A stretch of 7,063 nt of DNA from Pseudomonadota bacterium (GTDB taxonomy: Bacteria > Pseudomonadota > Alphaproteobacteria > UBA9219 > RGZA01). Below are positions 5,716 through 7,063 of the stretch, piece by piece (the stretch's first letter is position 1; each line of letters begins with the position of its first letter). The notes below the pieces were generated by a model that had not been told where the DNA came from, did no database searches, and saw nothing but the letters and a program-made list of their open reading frames with translations. Location: the NCBI GenBank assembly GCA_016195205.1, contig JACQAB010000118.1:1-7063 (forward strand), given 5' to 3'. Made by a program: the position numbers and the translations under genes.

Positions 5716-6546
5716 TCAAATCGCATAAGGTGGCAAAGTATAACCCTTCGGCGATAGCGTGAAAATTTCATAGCCCGTTTCGGTGACGCCGATCGAATGC
5801 TCGAACTGCGCGGAAAGCGAGCGGTCGCGCGTCACCGCCGTCCAGTTGTCGGACAGCACTTTTATTTCATAGCGGCCAGCGTTGATCATCGGCTCGATGG
5901 TAAAAATCATGCCCTGTTTTAGCGCCATGCCCTTGCCGGGCTGGCCGTAATGCAGTACCGAGGGCGGCATATGAAAAATCTTGCCCACGCCATGGCCGCA
6001 AAAATCACGCACCACGGAAAAGCGGTTGGCTTCGGCCAGGGTTTGAATGGCGTTGCCAATATCGCCCAGCGTGGCGCCGGGCTTTACCGCTTCAATACCC
6101 CGCATCATGCATTGATAGGTGATTTCCACCAATTTCCGCGCCTTCACGCCCACCTCGCCCAGATAAAACATGCGGCTGGTGTCGCCGTGCCAGCCGTCAA
6201 GGATCACGGTGATGTCAATATTGGCGATGTCGCCTTCTTCCAGCGTTTTATCGCCCGGGATGCCGTGGCATACGACGTGATTAGGTGAAATGCACGTGGC
6301 CTTGGGAAACCCGCGATACCCCAGCGGGGCGGGGATGGCCTTGTGATCGCGGATGAAGGCTTCGCATTTGGCGTTCAAATCGTCGGTGACCACGCCGGGG
6401 ACCACGTAGGGCGTGATGTAATCCAGCACTTCGGCCGCAAGGCGGCCAGCCTTGCGCATGCCTTCAAAATCGGCGGCGCTGTGAAGGATGACCTTATCCG
6501 CCTCATGGGCGAAATCGGCGTAGTCGTCGGTGCGGGCTTCTTTCAT
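5716..6546 (-). CDS. map: Methionine aminopeptidase, type I
   Basis: This is a 276-residue cytosolic metalloenzyme (pita-bread fold, family M24A) that removes the initiator methionine from nascent proteins. All five metal ligands are present with the spacing of the E. coli enzyme: Asp111 (NIDITV), Asp122 (HGDTSRMF), His185 (GHGVG), Glu218 (TIEPM) and Glu249 (QFEHS). The substrate-side histidine is His94 in VCHGIP. The N-terminus is about 14 residues longer than in E. coli, with an acidic start (KEARTDDYADF). The ATG at 6546-6544 has a fair ribosome site (CAGGGA) a few bases upstream. No Lys-rich or zinc-finger N-terminal extension is present, so this is the short bacterial form (MetAP1a). It is followed on the same strand by radC after a gap filled by a palindromic element, and is divergent from the gene at 6653. 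Confidence 0.97.
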   Translation of the reverse strand: MKEARTDDYADFAHEADKVILHSAADFEGMRKAGRLAAEVLDYITPYVVPGVVTDDLNAKCEAFIRDHKAIPAPLGYRGFPKATCISPNHVVCHGIPGDKTLEEGDIANIDITVILDGWHGDTSRMFYLGEVGVKARKLVEITYQCMMRGIEAVKPGATLGDIGNAIQTLAEANRFSVVRDFCGHGVGKIFHMPPSVLHYGQPGKGMALKQGMIFTIEPMINAGRYEIKVLSDNWTAVTRDRSLSAQFEHSIGVTETGYEIFTLSPKGYTLPPYAI

Positions 6547-6568
6547 GTTTCCCTGTTAACGAATGGCG

Positions 6569-6597
6569 AAAGTATTGCATAAATTGACGGGCGATAA
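6569..6597 (-). promoter_or_regulatory. Possible map promoter (weak match)
   Basis: On the minus strand TTATCG (6597-6592) and TACTTT (6574-6569) are separated by 17 bases and lie just upstream of the map start. Both boxes match the sigma-70 consensus only partly. If real, it overlaps the divergent promoter at 6584-6613, so the two would compete for RNA polymerase. Confidence 0.25.
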
Positions 6598-6613
6598 CCA
6601 TAGGGTTTATGCT
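6584..6613 (+). promoter_or_regulatory. Predicted sigma-70 promoter for the gene at 6653
   Basis: TTGACG (6584-6589, five of six consensus bases) and TATGCT (6608-6613, four of six) are separated by 18 bases. Transcription would start near 6620, giving a leader of about 30 bases that contains AAGGAG (6641-6646), six bases before the ATG. Confidence 0.5.
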
Positions 6614-6652
6614 TGGAAAATACCCGCAGTCTTTTATGTGAAGGAGAATAAA

Positions 6653-7063
6653 ATGAGCATTAACGAAAGAATTCGTAAGGAAGCCCAGCGGATCAGGGAT
6701 GAAGCCGATGTCGCGATCGGAAGAGCCCGCGCAGAACTTCAGAGAAGCCGGAATACTTTTTTCGACTCTGACGTGACTCTGAATCAGATAGGCATTTGCC
6801 GCGAGGAAATTGAAAGGGCTGAAAAACACATAAAAGACGGGCAATACCAGTTTGCCGCGGAAGCTTATGCTTCTTCTGACATCCGCATGTACCGGCTGGT
6901 GTTTGTGCATAAAGATTGCCCGCTTCCCAAAGATTTTTGCACCTCTGAGCAGATATTCACCGAAGCCGCAAGAAATATTACCGCGCGTACCCAGGAATTT
7001 ATCGGCCAAGGAAGGCTGCGCGAAGCCGGCCAGTTTCTGGGTGGATATATGCGCGCCGTAACC
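6653..7063 (+). CDS. Unrecognised charged helical protein, 3' end outside window
   Basis: The frame opens at ATG 6653 behind a strong ribosome site (AAGGAG, six-base spacer) and stays open for 137 codons to the end of the window. I do not recognise the family. There is no signal peptide or membrane segment. Residues 1-35 are a highly charged, probably coiled-coil helix (Glu/Arg/Lys alternating with Ala/Ile). Residues 42-75 form a second helical stretch (CREEIERAEKHIKDGQYQFAAEAY) broadly reminiscent of a TPR-like helical hairpin, but this is too weak to assign. Cysteines are at 49, 89 and 96, the last two in KDCPLPKDFCT. It has its own predicted promoter, divergent from map. Codon use and composition look like an ordinary chromosomal gene, slightly less G+C-rich than map. 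Confidence is for its being a real gene, not for function. Confidence 0.75.
   Translation, partial: MSINERIRKEAQRIRDEADVAIGRARAELQRSRNTFFDSDVTLNQIGICREEIERAEKHIKDGQYQFAAEAYASSDIRMYRLVFVHKDCPLPKDFCTSEQIFTEAARNITARTQEFIGQGRLREAGQFLGGYMRAVT

Overview
The window reads as chromosomal DNA of an alphaproteobacterium. The evidence is the map-radC gene order, the alphaproteobacterial character of the PurB and Map proteins, the mostly high G+C content, and an autotransporter-like barrel fused to what looks like a secreted peptidase. The genus cannot be fixed from sequence alone. Coding density is high, and no gene-free stretch exceeds about 240 bases.

Layout, left to right. (1) The 3' end of a large outer-membrane protein gene on the + strand, probably a serine-peptidase autotransporter, closed by a textbook hairpin-plus-U terminator. 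(2) A convergent minus-strand gene for a small protein resembling the SprA-related putative metalloprotease family but lacking the HExxH zinc site. (3) A divergent, clearly more A+T-rich + strand gene for an orphan HExxH metallopeptidase, preceded by a strong Shine-Dalgarno (SD) sequence that fits a seven-codon mini-ORF better than the gene itself. (4) A minus-strand pair: a six-cysteine lipoprotein gene, then purB (adenylosuccinate lyase), joined by an ATGA overlap. The purB stop codon is interleaved with the metallopeptidase stop codon in one CTAG tetranucleotide. (5) A minus-strand pair, map (methionine aminopeptidase) then radC, with radC bracketed by two palindromic intergenic elements that share CCCCTCCC/GGGAGGGG ends. 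(6) Divergent from map, the start of an unrecognised charged helical protein with a good promoter and SD; it runs off the window.

Housekeeping functions (purine synthesis, N-terminal methionine removal) are interspersed with envelope or protease genes and small repeats. The least explained parts are the metallopeptidase with its leader, the inactive-looking metalloprotease relative beside it, and the repeat pair around radC. I did not find convincing evidence for a complete novel multi-gene system such as a defence island, CRISPR array or toxin-antitoxin pair.
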